NCBI GenBank assembly: GCA_045600125.1
Contig: JAZRXH010000142.1
Location: 1-64,000 of the forward strand
From: SIG622 sp045600125
GTDB lineage: Bacteria > Bacillota > Clostridia > Oscillospirales > CAG-382
Length of the DNA stretch: 64,000 bases
Direction of reading: 5' to 3'
The notes under the pieces are model-generated. The model saw nothing but the letters and a program-made list of their open reading frames with translations. It had not been told where the DNA came from and ran no database searches. Positions 16,038 to 25,740 of this stretch are shown here, one piece after another. A program made the translations under genes and the position numbers. Position 1 is the first letter of the stretch. Every line of letters begins with the position of its first letter.

Positions 16038-17789
16038 GTGATAATCGGTGAAATAATCAAGGTATCGGGACCTCTCGTCGTGGCGGGAGGCATGAGAGAA
16101 GCCAACATGTACGACGTGGTGCGTGTGGGCGAACAGCGCCTGATCGGCGAGATCATCGAAATGAGAGGGGACAAGGCTTCCATTCAGGTCTATGAGGAGA
16201 CCGCAGGCCTCGGTCCCGGCGATAAGGTCGTTTCGCAGGGCGAGCCTCTTTCGGTAGAGCTCGGTCCCGGCCTTCTTACGAATATTTACGACGGCATCCA
16301 GAGACCTCTGGAGGTCATGTACCGTGTTGCCGGAACGAACCTCCCCAGAGGTATCGACGAGCCCGCTCTCGACCGGGAAAAGAAGTGGCACTTCATCCCC
16401 TGCGTAAAGCCGGGGGATAAGGTGGTCGCAGGGCAGATCATCGGCACCGTTCCGGAAACCGAGGTCATCGTCCACAAGGTGATGGTTCCTCCGAGAATGG
16501 CGGGTACCATCCTTAAAATCGCCGAGGGCGACTATACCGTCACCGAGACCGTAGGTACCATCAAGACCGACGGCGGTGAGGGCTATCTTACCCTTATGCA
16601 GAAGTGGCCCGTCCGTGTGGCAAGACCCGTAAAGGAGAAACTGCCTCCCGCAGAGCCGCTCATCACCGGACAGCGTGCCATCGACGCCGTGTTCCCCCTC
16701 GCCAAGGGCGGTACCGCCTGCGTTCCCGGTCCCTTCGGTTCGGGTAAGACGGTGGTACAGCATCAGCTTGCCAAGTGGTCGGACGTGGACATCGTTGTCT
16801 ACATCGGCTGCGGTGAGCGCGGCAACGAAATGACCGACGTGCTCCGTGAATTCCCGGAGCTGAAGGACCCCAAGACCGGCTACTCTCTTATGAAGCGTAC
16901 CATCCTCATCGCCAACACCTCGGATATGCCGGTGGCGGCTCGTGAGGCTTCCATTTATACTGGTATCACCATTGCGGAATACTTCCGCGATATGGGCTAT
17001 TCCGTGGCGGTCATCGCCGACTCCTCTTCCCGTTGGGCGGAGGCTCTTCGTGAGATGTCGGGACGTCTTGAGGAAATGCCCGGCGAGGAAGGCTACCCCG
17101 CTTATCTTACCTCCCGTCTTGCACAGTTCTATGAACGTGCGGGCAAGGTGGTCTGCATCGGCGACGACGACCGAATCGGCACGCTGACCGCCATCGGTGC
17201 GGTATCTCCCCAGGGCGGCGACATTTCCGAGCCGGTCACTCAGGCGACTCTCCGTATCGTGAAGGTGTTCTGGGGACTCGACGCTTCGCTTGCTTACCGC
17301 CGTCATTTCCCGGCGATCAACTGGCTCAACTCCTATTCGCTCTATCACGACAGACTCAGTCCGTGGCTCACCGAGCACGTAGCGCCGGACTGGGATGCGA
17401 TGACAGGCCGTGCCCTGATGATCCTTCAAAAAGAAAACGAACTGGAGGAGATCGTAAAGCTGGTCGGCGTGGATGCTCTTTCCGCCGAGGACAGAGTGCT
17501 CCTCGAAGCGGCAAGAAGCGTGCGTGAGGACTTCCTTCAGCAGGACGCCTTCAATGTGGACGACGCCTTTACCTCTCTCGCAAAACAGCACGGCATCCTC
17601 AGCGTCATCATGTTCTTCCTCGATAAGGCTCTTGAAAGCGTGAAGAACGGTGCGGACGTGGAGAAGATCGCCGCTCTTCCCGCAAAGGAAAATATCGCAA
17701 GACTCAAGATTGTTCCCGAAAAGGAATTCGATGCGGCAGCAGCATCGCTCCGGGTCGAGATCGAAGAACAGCTTGCGCAGTTAATGTAA
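16038..17789 (+). CDS. ntpA: V-type ATPase catalytic subunit A
   Basis: The 583-residue ATP-hydrolysing subunit. The Walker A motif GPFGSGKT is at residues 231-238, followed by GCGERGNEMTDVL and the SSSRWAEALREMSGRLEEMPGEEGYPAYL block diagnostic of V/A-type A subunits. The roughly 90-residue non-homologous insert before the P-loop separates it from F-type beta. GTG start at 16038 with AAGGTG 7 nt upstream. Next gene (ntpB) starts 18 nt after the stop. Confidence 0.98.
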   Translation: MIIGEIIKVSGPLVVAGGMREANMYDVVRVGEQRLIGEIIEMRGDKASIQVYEETAGLGPGDKVVSQGEPLSVELGPGLLTNIYDGIQRPLEVMYRVAGTNLPRGIDEPALDREKKWHFIPCVKPGDKVVAGQIIGTVPETEVIVHKVMVPPRMAGTILKIAEGDYTVTETVGTIKTDGGEGYLTLMQKWPVRVARPVKEKLPPAEPLITGQRAIDAVFPLAKGGTACVPGPFGSGKTVVQHQLAKWSDVDIVVYIGCGERGNEMTDVLREFPELKDPKTGYSLMKRTILIANTSDMPVAAREASIYTGITIAEYFRDMGYSVAVIADSSSRWAEALREMSGRLEEMPGEEGYPAYLTSRLAQFYERAGKVVCIGDDDRIGTLTAIGAVSPQGGDISEPVTQATLRIVKVFWGLDASLAYRRHFPAINWLNSYSLYHDRLSPWLTEHVAPDWDAMTGRALMILQKENELEEIVKLVGVDALSAEDRVLLEAARSVREDFLQQDAFNVDDAFTSLAKQHGILSVIMFFLDKALESVKNGADVEKIAALPAKENIARLKIVPEKEFDAAAASLRVEIEEQLAQLM

Positions 17790-17807
17790 AAGGAGGCTCG
17801 GCAAATC

Positions 17808-19187
17808 ATGAATACGATCAAGGAATATCAGACGATCAGCGAAGTGGCGGGTCCTCTTATGCTCGTGGATAAGGTTGAAGGCGTAAAGTACGGCGAACTG
17901 GGTGAGATCGAACTGGTCGACGGTTCGATAAGACACTGCCGTGTACTCGAGGTCAACGGCGACAGAGCTCTCGTTCAGTTGTTTGAAAACTCCGCCGGAC
18001 TCAACCTTTCCACCGGTAAGGTCCGTTTTCTCGGTCACGGTCTTGAATTCGGCGTTTCCGAGGACATCCTCGGAAGAGTGTTCAGCGGTATCGGCGCTCC
18101 CATCGACAAGGGACCGAGGATCATCCCCGAGAAGTCCCTTGACATCAACGGTACGCCTATCAACCCCGCCGCCAGAAATTACCCCTCGGAATTCATCCAG
18201 ACCGGTGTTTCCACCATCGACGGACTCAATACCCTTGTAAGAGGGCAGAAGCTCCCCATCTTCTCCTGCTCTGGTCTGCCGCATGCCAACCTTGCGGCAC
18301 AGATCGCCGCGCAGGCAAAGGTGCTTGGCTCGGATTCCAAGTTTGCCGTTGTCTTTGCAGCCATCGGTATCACCTTCGAGGAGTCCAACTTCTTTATTGA
18401 AAATTTCAAAAAGACCGGCGCCATCGACAGAGCCGTGCTTTTCCTCAACCTTGCGTCCGACCCCGCCATCGAGAGAATTTCCACTCCACGTATGGCGCTG
18501 ACCGCCGCTGAATATCTTGCCTTTGAAAAGGATATGCACGTCCTTGTCATCCTGACCGACATCACCAATTACGCCGAAGCGCTCCGTGAGGTCTCCGCCG
18601 CAAGAAAGGAAGTCCCCGGAAGACGAGGCTATCCCGGCAACCTCTACACCGACCTTGCTTCGATGTACGAGCGTGCGGGCAGAAAGATCGGCTGTGAAGG
18701 CTCGATCACCATGATCCCGATCCTCACCATGCCGGAGGACGACAAGACCCATCCTATTCCCGACCTTACGGGCTATATCACCGAGGGTCAGATCATCCTT
18801 TCGAGAGATATCTACCGAAAGGGCTACCTGCCTCCCGTGGACGTTCTTCCGTCCCTTTCCCGACTCAAGGATAAGGGTATCGGTGTCGGCAAGACCCGTG
18901 AAGACCACGCAAACCTTATGAACCAGCTCGTTGCCAGCTACGCAAGAGGCAAGGAAGCGCTGGAGCTGATGGTCGTGCTCGGCGAAGCGGCGCTTACTCC
19001 CGTGGACAGACTCTATGCAAAATTCTCGGAGGAATTCGAGAGACGCTATATCAATCAGGGCTTTGAAGAGAACCGAAGCATCGAAGAAACGCTGGATCTC
19101 GGCTGGGAACTTCTCAGCATCCTGCCGAAGTCCGAAATGAAGCGAGTAAAGCCCGCCATCCTCGAAAAGTACTGGAAAGGCAACTGA
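17808..19187 (+). CDS. ntpB: V-type ATPase non-catalytic subunit B
   Basis: The 459-residue regulatory subunit of the A3B3 head. Characteristic parts include GVSTIDGLNTLVRGQKLPIFS, IGITFEESNFF, LFLNLASDPAIERI and MPEDDKTHPIPDLTGYITEGQ; there is no functional Walker A lysine loop, as expected for B. AAAGGAGG precedes the ATG. Base composition is the same as its neighbours. Confidence 0.98.
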   Translation: MNTIKEYQTISEVAGPLMLVDKVEGVKYGELGEIELVDGSIRHCRVLEVNGDRALVQLFENSAGLNLSTGKVRFLGHGLEFGVSEDILGRVFSGIGAPIDKGPRIIPEKSLDINGTPINPAARNYPSEFIQTGVSTIDGLNTLVRGQKLPIFSCSGLPHANLAAQIAAQAKVLGSDSKFAVVFAAIGITFEESNFFIENFKKTGAIDRAVLFLNLASDPAIERISTPRMALTAAEYLAFEKDMHVLVILTDITNYAEALREVSAARKEVPGRRGYPGNLYTDLASMYERAGRKIGCEGSITMIPILTMPEDDKTHPIPDLTGYITEGQIILSRDIYRKGYLPPVDVLPSLSRLKDKGIGVGKTREDHANLMNQLVASYARGKEALELMVVLGEAALTPVDRLYAKFSEEFERRYINQGFEENRSIEETLDLGWELLSILPKSEMKRVKPAILEKYWKGN

Positions 19188-19236
19188 TCCCGCATGATCC
19201 GACAAAGTATAGTACAAGAACGAAAGGAGTGAGCTT

Positions 19237-19908
19237 ATGCCGAAGACGCAGGTAAATCCTACCCGTATGGAGCTGTCAAAGCTGAAAAAGCGTCTTGCCA
19301 CCGCAAGAAGAGGACATAAGCTTCTGAAAGATAAGCGGGACGAGCTGATGCGGATATTCCTCGACTCGGTCAAAGAGAATAAGGCTCTGCGGGAAAAGGT
19401 GGAGGACTCGGTTGAGCGCCTTCATAAGAGCTTTACCCTTGCTGCGGCGGTCATGAGCCGGGAAGCCCTCGAAGAGGCTCTCATGTACCCGAAGGCAGAA
19501 GGAGAGCTGGAGGTAGACCTCAAAAACGTGATGAGCGTGTACGTTCCCGAATATACCTACAAGCGTTCCGAAAGCGAAAAAGACCTTGCGACCTACGGCT
19601 ATGCCTTCACCTCCGGTGAACTGGATAACGCCATAGCGGAGCTTTCCGATATCCTTCCGGATATGCTGGCGCTTGCCGAGACCGAAAAGAAGTGCCGACT
19701 TCTCGCCGACGAGATCGAAAAAACGAGACGCCGGGTCAACGCCCTCGAATACAGCATGATCCCCGATCTTGAGGTCGGCATCAAGACCATCAAGATGAAG
19801 CTGGACGAAAACGAACGAGGCAACACCACCCGTCTTATGAAGGTCAAGTCCATGATGGTGGAGCAGCAGCTGCAAAGGCTTCGTGAATACGACGAAAGCA
19901 GAGGATGA
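19237..19908 (+). CDS. ntpD: V-type ATPase subunit D (rotor axle)
   Basis: The 223-residue central shaft, a long antiparallel coiled coil. The opening VNPTRMELSKLKKRLATARRG-type sequence and the C-terminal RRVNALEYSMIPDLEVGIKTIK are the family signature. GAAAGGAG lies 8 nt upstream. Last gene of the operon; a strong hairpin follows at 19934-19963. Confidence 0.97.
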   Translation: MPKTQVNPTRMELSKLKKRLATARRGHKLLKDKRDELMRIFLDSVKENKALREKVEDSVERLHKSFTLAAAVMSREALEEALMYPKAEGELEVDLKNVMSVYVPEYTYKRSESEKDLATYGYAFTSGELDNAIAELSDILPDMLALAETEKKCRLLADEIEKTRRRVNALEYSMIPDLEVGIKTIKMKLDENERGNTTRLMKVKSMMVEQQLQRLREYDESRG

Positions 19909-19933
19909 GCCTCTGTACGGTCGACAGAAAAAG

Positions 19934-19966
19934 AAAAGTGCGGATTTGTTTGTCCGCACTTTTTTG
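19934..19966 (+). terminator. Intrinsic terminator of the V-ATPase operon
   Basis: An 11-bp stem (19934-19944 with 19953-19963) and an 8-nt loop followed by a T-run, 26 nt after the ntpD stop. The A-run on the other side means it may also act on the convergent amidase gene. Confidence 0.88.
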
Positions 19967-19978
19967 CTATTTCTGTTT

Positions 19979-20893
19979 TCAGTTGCCTTTTTCGGAATGA
20001 TCCTTCCGATCACTCCGGACAAATGGCGGCTTTACGTCTTTGTCAAGAAGAATGCCGTATACCTCCGGACGGCGGTAGGCGTTGCCGTGGACCTCGCTTT
20101 CCCGATAGGAGCGAAGAAGGGCAAGATCGAGACTTGCCATATAGATGCCTTCCTCTTCGCCGGCAAGCGCTATGCAGGTGTCTCTCGAACCGGGAAGCTC
20201 TTCCACGTAGGCGACGCCGTCGAAGACGCTGGAATGCCCGTTGCAGTCGGGGTGGGGAGAAGGGTAGTTGCAGGTGGCGATGGAGGTCATGTTCTCATAG
20301 GCTCGTCCTCTCAGTTGAGAAAGGCGGTTGATCTCCATGGGACAGGCGTTGGGAACGAGGATCAGCTCGGCGCCTTTGAGCATGAGGATCCTCGCACTTT
20401 CGGGGAATTCCCGGTCGTAGCAGATCATGGAACCGACTTTTACACATCCCTTTGCCGTATCAAGGTCGCAGACCGGGAAATCATTTCCCGCACACAGCCG
20501 TGCTTCACCCCCGAAGTCGCAGGTGTGGACCTTGGCGTATAAGTATTTCAGTTTCCCGTGCCGGTCGAAAAGACAGACGGAATTTCTCGGAAGCGGCTCG
20601 TGCTGTTCAAGGAAGGTGATCGCCACCGCCATCGACAGTTCTTTTGCGGCATTCCGAAAAGCCGAAACGAAGGGACCGGTAGGACTTGTCGCCGTGCTTT
20701 TCAGAAGCTCCGTGTCCTCCGGGATAGCGTAGCCTACGTTCCACATCTCGGGAAAGAGCGCAATATCCGCCCCGAGCTCCTTTGCTTTTTTCAGCGCCCC
20801 GATGCCTTTCTCCAGATTTCCCTTTTCGCTGCCTGTCGGGAGAAGCTGCAGCAGGGCGATATGCAGACAGTTCTTTTCCGGCTTGTTTTCCAT
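19979..20893 (-). CDS. Carbon-nitrogen hydrolase (nitrilase superfamily)
   Basis: A 304-residue cytoplasmic hydrolase of amide or nitrile C-N bonds. The catalytic triad is visible: Glu49 in LFPEMWN, Lys121 in LYAKVHTC and Cys158 in MICYDREFPES. Length and motif spacing fit the N-carbamoylputrescine amidase / omega-amidase-like branches, but the substrate cannot be read from the sequence. It lies 22 nt downstream of tex on the same strand and may be co-transcribed with it. The C-terminal tail is charged and specific to this copy. Confidence 0.9.
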   Translation of the reverse strand: MENKPEKNCLHIALLQLLPTGSEKGNLEKGIGALKKAKELGADIALFPEMWNVGYAIPEDTELLKSTATSPTGPFVSAFRNAAKELSMAVAITFLEQHEPLPRNSVCLFDRHGKLKYLYAKVHTCDFGGEARLCAGNDFPVCDLDTAKGCVKVGSMICYDREFPESARILMLKGAELILVPNACPMEINRLSQLRGRAYENMTSIATCNYPSPHPDCNGHSSVFDGVAYVEELPGSRDTCIALAGEEEGIYMASLDLALLRSYRESEVHGNAYRRPEVYGILLDKDVKPPFVRSDRKDHSEKGN

Positions 20894-20915
20894 GTTTATA
20901 CCCGTATTTTATTAT

Positions 20916-23069
20916 TTATTCTTTTACGTCCTTCATGGTGAGGCTGATCCGCTTCTTGTTTTCGTCCACGTCAAGGACCTTTACCTTGACCACGTCGCCC
21001 ACCGAAACGACCTCCGAGGGGTGCTTTATGAATTTGCTGCATACCTGCGAAATGTGGACGAGTCCGTCCTGATGCACGCCGATGTCCACGAAAACGCCGA
21101 AGTCGATGACGTTCCGCACCGTGCCGGAGAGCACCATGCCGGGCTTTAAGTCCTTCATTTCCATCACGTCGGTGCGGAGGATGGGGGCGGGAAGCTCGTC
21201 ACGTGGGTCACGGCCGGGCTTGAGAAGTTCACGGACGATATCGAGGATGGTGGGGATCCCGGCACCGGTCTTTTCCTTGACTGCCGCTTCGCCCGCCTTT
21301 TTCAGACGCTCGGTCAGCTCGCCGATCTTTCCGTCGGCTACGTCCTTCAGGGTATAGCCGCACAGCTCGAGGAGCTTTTCGGCGGCTTCGTAGCTTTCGG
21401 GGTGTACGCCGGTGTTATCGAGGATGTTCTTGCTCTCTGGAACACGCAAAAAGCCCGCACACTGCTCGAATGCCTTGGGACCAAGCTTCGGGACCTTCGT
21501 CAGCTGTTTTCTCGAGGTAAAGGCTCCGTTTTCCTCCCGGTAGGTCACGATGTTCTTCGCCGTGGTGCCGTTCAGACCCGCAATGTTTTTCAGAAGGGAA
21601 GGGGACGCCGTATTGACGTCTACCCCCACGGCGTTCACACAGCTTTCCACAACACCGCCGAGAGCCTCGTCAAGCCTTGCCTCCGGCATATCGTGCTGAT
21701 ACTGCCCCACGCCGATGGACTTCGGGTCGATCTTCACAAGCTCCGCCAGAGGATCCTGCAGTCTTCTTGCTATGGAAACGGCGCTTCGGAGCGATACGTC
21801 GTAATCCGGAAATTCTTCGGCGCCCAGCTTCGAGGCGGAATACACCGAAGCCCCTGCCTCGTTCACGATGGCGTAGCTGACACCGGGAGCGTCGTGCAGA
21901 AGGTCGCAGATGAAGCGCTCGGATTCTCTCGAAGCCGTGCCGTTGCCGATGGCGATGTTCTTTACGCCGTATTTCTTGATGAGGAACAATAGTTTTATTT
22001 TTGCCTCCTCCGTCTTGTTGTGCGGAGGCGTGGGGTATACCACCGTCGTATCCAGCACCTTGCCGGTCCCGTCTACCACGGCAATCTTACAGCCGGTACG
22101 GTAAGCCGGGTCAAAGCCGATGGTCACGTTTCCCTTGACGGGAGGCTGCATGAGGAGAGGACGCAGATTCAGCGCAAAATTGCGGATGGCTCCCTCGCTG
22201 GCGTTGTCGGTCAGAAGGTTCCGGATCTCCCGCTCAATGGAAGGATAGATGAGTCTTGTGTAGGAGTCCTCTGCCGATGTCTTTATGAAGTCGGCGCATA
22301 CGCCGCTTCTCTTTATCACCTTCGAGAAGATCAGCGGCAGAACTTTGTCTGCCTCCGCCTCTACGGATACCTTCAGAAAGCCTTCTGCTTCGCCCCGGTT
22401 CAGCGCCAGTATCTGATGCCCTGCCAGCTTCGGAACGGCTCTTGCGAATTCGTAGTACAGCGAATAGACCGATTCCTCGTCCTTTGCGCCTTTCGATACC
22501 ACCGTTGCGTATTCGGTGAAATATTCCCGGAGCGCCTTGCGGATGTCCGCATCGTCGGAGATCACCTCGGCGATGATGTCCGAAGCACCGGCAAGAGCCT
22601 CGGCGGTATCCGCCACGCCCTTTTCTTCGTCTACATATTTTGCCGCCTCGGACTCGAGCTCTGTGACCGAAGGCTCCTGCGCCAGAATAAACATAGCAAG
22701 ACCGTCAAGTCCTTTTTCACGGGCGATGGTGGCACGGGTGCGCCTTTTCTGCTTATAGGGACGGTAGAGATCCTCCACCTCCGTCATGGTGGCGGCGTTG
22801 TCGATGGCGGCGGACAGCTCATCGGTCAGTTTTCCCTGCGCTTCGATGGCGTTTTTCACCTCGGTGCGGCGGGCGTCGAGGTTGCGGAGATAGGTAAGTC
22901 TGTCAAAGAGGGTGCGGAGGGTGGTATCGTCCATGGTACCGTGCATTTCCTTACGGTATCTTGCGATAAAGGGAATGGTGTTGCCCTCGTCGATCAGTTT
23001 TATGACGTTTTCCACGTGAGTGGGATTTCTCCCGAGCTCTCTTGACAGTATTTGTACGATTGTTTCCAT
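20916..23069 (-). CDS. tex: Tex-family RNA-binding transcription accessory protein
   Basis: About 717 residues. Order of domains: N-terminal helical Tex region (GNTIPFIARYRKEMHG near 30-45), YqgF-like RNase H fold (about 320-440, FDPAYRTGCKIAVVDGTG), tandem helix-hairpin-helix (about 490-560, NIAGLNGTTAKNIVTYREENG), and a C-terminal S1 RNA-binding domain (about 640-715, GMVLSGTVRNVIDFGVFVDIG). Tex binds nucleic acids and influences transcription; in some species it is needed for toxin expression. ATG 23069 is preferred because the AAAGGA is 11 nt away; an ATG three codons upstream would be only 2 nt from it. Confidence 0.95.
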   Translation of the reverse strand: METIVQILSRELGRNPTHVENVIKLIDEGNTIPFIARYRKEMHGTMDDTTLRTLFDRLTYLRNLDARRTEVKNAIEAQGKLTDELSAAIDNAATMTEVEDLYRPYKQKRRTRATIAREKGLDGLAMFILAQEPSVTELESEAAKYVDEEKGVADTAEALAGASDIIAEVISDDADIRKALREYFTEYATVVSKGAKDEESVYSLYYEFARAVPKLAGHQILALNRGEAEGFLKVSVEAEADKVLPLIFSKVIKRSGVCADFIKTSAEDSYTRLIYPSIEREIRNLLTDNASEGAIRNFALNLRPLLMQPPVKGNVTIGFDPAYRTGCKIAVVDGTGKVLDTTVVYPTPPHNKTEEAKIKLLFLIKKYGVKNIAIGNGTASRESERFICDLLHDAPGVSYAIVNEAGASVYSASKLGAEEFPDYDVSLRSAVSIARRLQDPLAELVKIDPKSIGVGQYQHDMPEARLDEALGGVVESCVNAVGVDVNTASPSLLKNIAGLNGTTAKNIVTYREENGAFTSRKQLTKVPKLGPKAFEQCAGFLRVPESKNILDNTGVHPESYEAAEKLLELCGYTLKDVADGKIGELTERLKKAGEAAVKEKTGAGIPTILDIVRELLKPGRDPRDELPAPILRTDVMEMKDLKPGMVLSGTVRNVIDFGVFVDIGVHQDGLVHISQVCSKFIKHPSEVVSVGDVVKVKVLDVDENKKRISLTMKDVKE

Positions 23070-23392
23070 TGGATGCATATTCCTTTCAAAAATGCGGCTT
23101 CTTTCTGTGGATCCGAGAAAGAAGCAGAAAATGATATCGGCTATTCAGATATGAAACCCCGTTTTATTGCGAAATGATCACGGCTCGAAACCGAACCGCC
23201 GCCGTGCGGGAGAATGCGGTTTTTACCGAAAAAACATTATTTCCGGACGGGCAGAAAGCCCAAAAGCTCTTTTGTCACTGAACACATAGGATAACGTGTA
23301 ACAAAATGAATAACGGATAACGAAAGACCCTGAACATTGTTCTTGTGATAAAAAAGAAAGGTGTGTTTTTCCGGACGGAAAAGAGAAGGACA
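23070..23392. other. Intergenic region upstream of tex
   Basis: About 320 bp without a credible gene. It holds the 5' region of tex. Short repeats of GGATAACG occur near 23289-23320. I see no convincing terminator for the gene ending at 23393 and no recognisable RNA. Confidence 0.4.
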
Positions 23393-23908
23393 TTACAGCT
23401 CCACGTCGATCTCCATGGTTTTTGTGCTGTTGATCTTGTCAAGCGCAGTCTGTGCTTTGGAAAGCAGGGCGCTTACGGCTTCGTAGTCGGCACGGACCTT
23501 TTCGAGGTCGTAGTTCACGTAGTTGTAGTCGATCACGGTGTTGCTTCCGATGCCGGCGACACGCTCACGCACCTTCGGGAGCTTCTGCGCCATGTACTGG
23601 AGCTTTGTCTTTTTCGAGGTGAGCTGCGGAATGTACACAAGGAGCATGTCCACCGTCATGCCGAGCTCCGGGACCTCGGTCTCGAGATTGAAACGGCTGA
23701 TGGCGTGCTTTACCTTGCGGATCTTTTCGGCAATTTCCGAAAGCTCTTTTGCCGTGTCCTCGTAGGAATATTCGGGTCTTACCGACTCCGGGTCTTCCCC
23801 GAGAGCCGCATTGAATTCACGGCTCTGGCATTCCATGGTTACAACCGACGTATACTTGTCATTCAGAGCACGAAGAAGCTTCGAAGCCTCGGCAGAAGTG
23901 TATTTCAT
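23393..23908 (-). CDS. Conserved hypothetical coiled-coil protein
   Basis: A 171-residue soluble protein, mostly helical and charged. Segments such as RKVKHAISRFNLET, MTVDMLLVYIPQLTSKKTKLQYMAQKLPK and NYVNYDLEKVRADYEAV, with a final ALDKINSTKTMEIDV, resemble the layout of DIP1984/septicolysin-like proteins, which have a helical hairpin followed by a short C-terminal strand. I treat that as a weak hint. It has its own promoter (23948-23977) and a GGAGGG Shine-Dalgarno, so it is a real, singly transcribed gene. No function assigned. Confidence 0.7.
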   Translation of the reverse strand: MKYTSAEASKLLRALNDKYTSVVTMECQSREFNAALGEDPESVRPEYSYEDTAKELSEIAEKIRKVKHAISRFNLETEVPELGMTVDMLLVYIPQLTSKKTKLQYMAQKLPKVRERVAGIGSNTVIDYNYVNYDLEKVRADYEAVSALLSKAQTALDKINSTKTMEIDVEL

Positions 23909-23947
23909 AGTAATCCCTCCGTTTACTTTTTTGACTGATACACCATC

Positions 23948-23977
23948 ATTTTACACCCCGGTGCTCCTTTATGTCAA
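23948..23977 (-). promoter_or_regulatory. Sigma-A promoter of the coiled-coil gene
   Basis: Minus-strand -35 TTGACA (23972-23977), 18-nt spacer, -10 TAAAAT (23948-23953), 40 nt before the coding start. Confidence 0.75.
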
Positions 23978-24050
23978 CCAACAGTTGTGTTACAAATTCC
24001 TGCCGGGCGCTGCTTTGGCACTTCCGGCATTTCCCGATGCCCGCATCCGT

Positions 24051-24090
24051 AAAAAGTGCGCCCTTCTGTGATTTCACAAAAAGAGCGCAC
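24051..24090 (-). terminator. Intrinsic terminator after the first serine hydrolase
   Basis: Arms GTGCGC...GCGCAC (24056-24061 and 24085-24090) extended by inner pairs form a long hairpin; on the minus strand it is followed by TTTTT. It lies about 30 nt past the stop at 24118. Confidence 0.75.
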
Positions 24091-24117
24091 GGCTTTGTTA
24101 ATTTTGTCTGTAACTCG

Positions 24118-25617
24118 TCACACCGTAACGTGTCCCGCAAGGAAGCCGCCGTAGTCCTCCAAAAACCACTGGGCGTGGGTGTCGAACCTTGCACCCACCT
24201 CGTTTCCTTTGAAGACGAAGAGCATATTCATACTGCCGAAGTATAGGTCGATAAGATCGCACTTGAGCTGCAGCGTCTTCTCATCCGTCCAGGCACCGCT
24301 TGTCATGCAGCGGGAAGGCGTTTTGGCAAGAACGCCCACCTCTTCTCCGAAATAACTGCCTGCGGGAAACTCGCCGCACAGCGCCTTGCCGAGACCGAAC
24401 CGTATCTCCTTCTTATCTCCGTTTTTCACGTAGCGGAAGACTCCCTCACCGGGCATCGGAAAGGCGAAGGTAAATTCGGTGATGCCCATGCGGTTTTCAT
24501 CGGCAATAAAGGTCTTGCCGTCTATCGCCTCGGAGATCTTTGTCGCTTCTCTGCCGCAGAGAGCGGGATATTCGAGGGAGGAAAGGGTCTCCTGCAACTC
24601 CCGGTACGCTTCTTTATTTTCGCAAAGGGGCAAGGGTGAATGACGGCGCTTGATATATTCCCACAGCTTTGCATAGAGAAGCATCCGGAAGCCGTCCTCG
24701 CCCTGCGAGTCTGCCGTGCAGACAAAGAGGAGATCCTCCTCCGGCATACAGACGGCAAGCTGATTTCCCATGCCGAGGAAGGAATAGGTGCCGTCCCCGG
24801 TCATCCAAAGCTGGTAGCCGTAGCCGTTGCCCTTTACGATCGAGCGAAAACCCGAGATGTCGTTATTGATGTGTGATGTCTTCGCTTCCTTTACGTACCA
24901 CTCCGGAAGAAGCGCCTTGCCGTTCCATTTTCCGTCCAGCATGACAAGCCGTGCAAGACGGGCAAGATCCAGCGTGGTACAGAACAGTGCCGATCCGCTC
25001 CACGAATACCCGTCCGGAGCCTTCAAAACGGTAGCGTTATCGGAAAAGCCGACCTCTCTCAGCGCCCTATCCCGAAGCAGGTCAAGGAAAGGCTTCCCCG
25101 TGATGCGCTCGACTATCGCTCCCAGCACCTGCGTTGCCGAGGTGTCGTAGTTGAAGACGGTCCCCGATGGATGCGAGGTGTCGGTATGAAAGAACGAGCC
25201 CGTCCAGTTCTTTTCAAGATAGCCTTTCCTGTGGGCGGAATAGGTCGTCCCGTAGCTGTAGGGCGTTGCCATGATGAGCAGATCCCGCACCGTCGCTTCT
25301 CGGATATAAGGGTACATTTCTTCCTTTTCATACTCCGGAAAATAGCGGAGAACCGGTGCATCAAGGTCTATTTTCCCCTCGTCCGCAAGGATGCCCACCG
25401 CCATGGAGGCAAAGGTCTTTGTGCTCGAATACATCCGGTGCAGATAATCTTTTGTGAAGGGCTTCCGATAGCCCTCGGCAAGGATGCGGTTCCCCGACAG
25501 AAGCGCAAAGGAGTGGAGATAGATCCCGAAATGCTCAAGATCCCGGGAGAACTCCGTTATGTCTTTGGAGGATACGCCGCAGGATTCCGGCGTCGCATAG
25601 GTAAAAAAGTCAGCCAT
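24118..25617 (-). CDS. Class C beta-lactamase-fold serine hydrolase (copy 1)
   Basis: A 499-residue member of the PF00144 serine hydrolase family (class C beta-lactamases, D,D-peptidases, esterases). The nucleophile motif S-S-T-K is at 64-67 and the tyrosine motif YDT is at 158-160. The N-terminal 350 residues form the catalytic domain; the last 150 form a beta-rich domain. There is no signal peptide, so it should act in the cytoplasm. The start at 25617 is set by AAGAAGGAA; a longer frame upstream has no ribosome binding site. The gene following the next terminator is a same-length paralogue. Substrate unknown; an esterase or amidase role is as likely as any on a beta-lactam. Confidence 0.88.
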   Translation of the reverse strand: MADFFTYATPESCGVSSKDITEFSRDLEHFGIYLHSFALLSGNRILAEGYRKPFTKDYLHRMYSSTKTFASMAVGILADEGKIDLDAPVLRYFPEYEKEEMYPYIREATVRDLLIMATPYSYGTTYSAHRKGYLEKNWTGSFFHTDTSHPSGTVFNYDTSATQVLGAIVERITGKPFLDLLRDRALREVGFSDNATVLKAPDGYSWSGSALFCTTLDLARLARLVMLDGKWNGKALLPEWYVKEAKTSHINNDISGFRSIVKGNGYGYQLWMTGDGTYSFLGMGNQLAVCMPEEDLLFVCTADSQGEDGFRMLLYAKLWEYIKRRHSPLPLCENKEAYRELQETLSSLEYPALCGREATKISEAIDGKTFIADENRMGITEFTFAFPMPGEGVFRYVKNGDKKEIRFGLGKALCGEFPAGSYFGEEVGVLAKTPSRCMTSGAWTDEKTLQLKCDLIDLYFGSMNMLFVFKGNEVGARFDTHAQWFLEDYGGFLAGHVTV

Positions 25618-25692
25618 GTCGTGTTCCTTCTTAAAGTATTGAATACGCCCTTTCGGGACCGTTCTATCTTGAAAAGCGCAAATTTTAGCAAG

Positions 25693-25732
25693 GAAAAAGC
25701 GGTAACGCAAAGCCTTGCCCTGCATTACCGCT
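25693..25732 (-). terminator. Intrinsic terminator between the tandem serine hydrolases
   Basis: Minus-strand hairpin with AGCGGTAA and TTACCGCT arms (25725-25732 and 25698-25705) followed by TTTTTCC, just past the stop at 25741. It separates the two paralogues into distinct transcription units or dampens read-through to copy 1. Confidence 0.75.
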
Positions 25733-25740
25733 GTGAAAAC

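Noticed and set aside
16008..19373. Long minus-strand frames (about 530 residues each) opposite ntpA and ntpB
   Set aside because: They are reverse-frame shadows of highly conserved ATPase genes, without start signals.
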